Shown here in pieces: positions 63,020 through 64,000 of a DNA stretch of 64,000 nt. The notes under the pieces were generated by a model that saw only the letters and a list, made by a program, of their open reading frames with translations, ran no database searches and was not told where the DNA came from. The position numbers and the translations under genes were made by a program. The stretch comes from Thermomucor indicae-seudaticae (Eukaryota; Mucoromycota; Mucoromycetes; Mucorales; Lichtheimiaceae): NCBI GenBank assembly GCA_000787465.1, contig JSYX01000012.1, positions 46,181 through 110,180 of the forward strand, written 5' to 3'. Numbering within the stretch: position 1 is the stretch's first letter; the number at the start of each line of letters is the position of its first letter.

Positions 63020-63891
63020 TTATTCGCCAGTGGCATACTATTAGTAGGAACGATGTCAGTAAATGGATCAACAGTAATGTTTTTTGCTCAGGCATAAGTG
63101 TTTTTTACCTTTTTAACATATTCTCTAGCCGTCTTGTTGAATTTGGCTCGATTGGTATTATATGTTTCTGCAATGGATCCGACCAAAGCATCGTCAGGAT
63201 TGGGATGTTCTAGCAAAAGAGCAATGGCTTGCAGAACTACCACAATACACTGTTTAAAACGCCTGATGATACGCAGATCTATGCGTTTATGTTACCTTGA
63301 GACAATTTCGTTGCTGGTTTCCAGACGTCTGCTTTCAACAGGTCGACACAAATAGATCCATCGTCGTCGATGTTGGGATGATAAATCTTGGTGGCAAATT
63401 TGATCTTTATCGGTACACGTAAACACAACCTGTCGATGGCAGCAAGCAAAAAGAGACAAGAATGATGAACTTACCGTAGGAGGTTTGAATGGATAGTCTG
63501 CCGAAAAGGTGATATCGAGCTTAAATATGCCGCCTTTATATGGGCTGTCGGCCTGTTGGATATACACATGTATTAAGAAACTTTCATAGCGCTCTCTTCA
63601 CAACCTGAGCTGCATCACACGTGTGACGTTACAACTACTTACAGGACCTTGCAAGGTACCTAAACTCCCGTATGAATATTGGCAAACGTTGCAGAGCAGC
63701 AAACAGTCTACTAGACTCTTTACCTTGCCATTTGAACAAGTCATCATTGACAGGTCCTGCACTGATGCCGGCAGGTGGGTTCTTGGTCAAGTCTGCTAAT
63801 TCCTTTGATGTTTCACTCGTCAATACCTAGCCAAATGTCACAATGCTTTAGCTCCTTTAGACTTAACTCGTTGAATGCGCTTAAGGGCCAT
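63020..63891 (-). CDS. Ubiquitin-conjugating enzyme E2 (Ubc4/UBE2D class)
   Basis: Seven exons: 63891-63868, 63826-63724, 63659-63643 (17 nt), 63552-63475, 63404-63296, 63236-63109, 63037-63020 (18 nt); 158 codons, a bare UBC domain. It starts MALKRIQR as UBE2D enzymes do. The core has [45 protein letters not shown], the HPN motif [17 protein letters not shown] with catalytic C93, and [15 protein letters not shown]. It ends REYVKKYATGE, like the REWTQKYAM end of UBE2D. The N-terminal helix is about four residues longer ([11 protein letters not shown]). It takes ubiquitin from E1 and works with RING or HECT ligases; the precise subclass is not settled. Confidence 0.93.
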
Positions 63892-64000
63892 GTTCAGCTT
63901 TGTGTCCAGGAGCTGCGGCAATGCAGAGCATTGGGCAGCGGAAACGCATAAACAGTCACTTAACCCGATACTCCTTAAACTACTGAATTTTGAGGAAGTA

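Overview
This window is nuclear DNA of a filamentous, early-diverging fungus, most likely a member of the Mucoromycota (my inference). The genes carry many short introns (about 50-100 nt) and are packed head-to-tail on both strands. The set is fully eukaryotic: Ran, ubiquitin-L40, eIF5A, mitochondrial Hsp70, HOPS Vps41 and others. An ABCD4-like transporter and Fanzor-type relics point away from ordinary Dikarya. About twenty protein genes can be rebuilt exon by exon; for almost all of them the exon lengths sum to a multiple of three, which supports the coordinates.

Layout. 1-672: the 5' part of a BTB protein on the minus strand. 673-11999: a repeat-rich, gene-poor stretch. It holds tandem and dispersed repeats, a telobox-Myb gene broken at its key tryptophan, a heavily decayed multi-HAMP hybrid histidine kinase and a TA-flanked MITE. 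12100-18052: an ABCD4-like ABC transporter convergent with a Ras GAP. 18300-20421: a decayed Fanzor (eukaryotic TnpB relative) running straight into a decayed Tc1/mariner transposase end. 21105-36565: Dbp10 helicase, BLOC-1 subunit 1 (with an apparent 1-nt frameshift), an acidic low-complexity protein, an F-box/Cys-rich protein, complex I B12 subunit, mitochondrial Hsp70, L-2-hydroxyglutarate dehydrogenase and a PBDC1 homologue. 36566-39299: no convincing gene. 39300-43054: Vps41. 43318-43830: a second Fanzor fragment. 44578-53315: Ran, ubiquitin-L40, a peroxisomal-type ABCD half transporter and an F-BAR/RhoGAP protein. 54440-63891: PH-domain protein, eIF5A, cytochrome P450, Gep4-type phosphatase, F-box/LRR protein and a ubiquitin-conjugating enzyme.

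The neighbouring genes do not form a pathway or cluster; this is ordinary housekeeping gene order interrupted by transposon and pseudogene debris. Some functional themes recur: organelle metabolism (Hsp70, NDUFB3, L2HGDH, Gep4, two ABCD transporters), small GTPases and their GAPs, vacuole/lysosome traffic (Vps41, BLOC1S1) and ubiquitin (UBI-L40, E2, two F-box proteins). The most interesting signals are the two Fanzor relics, the repeated use of GC-AG introns in six genes, very small exons (9, 14, 15, 17, 18 and 20 nt), the TGA that replaces the conserved Myb tryptophan, and the large histidine kinase relic.
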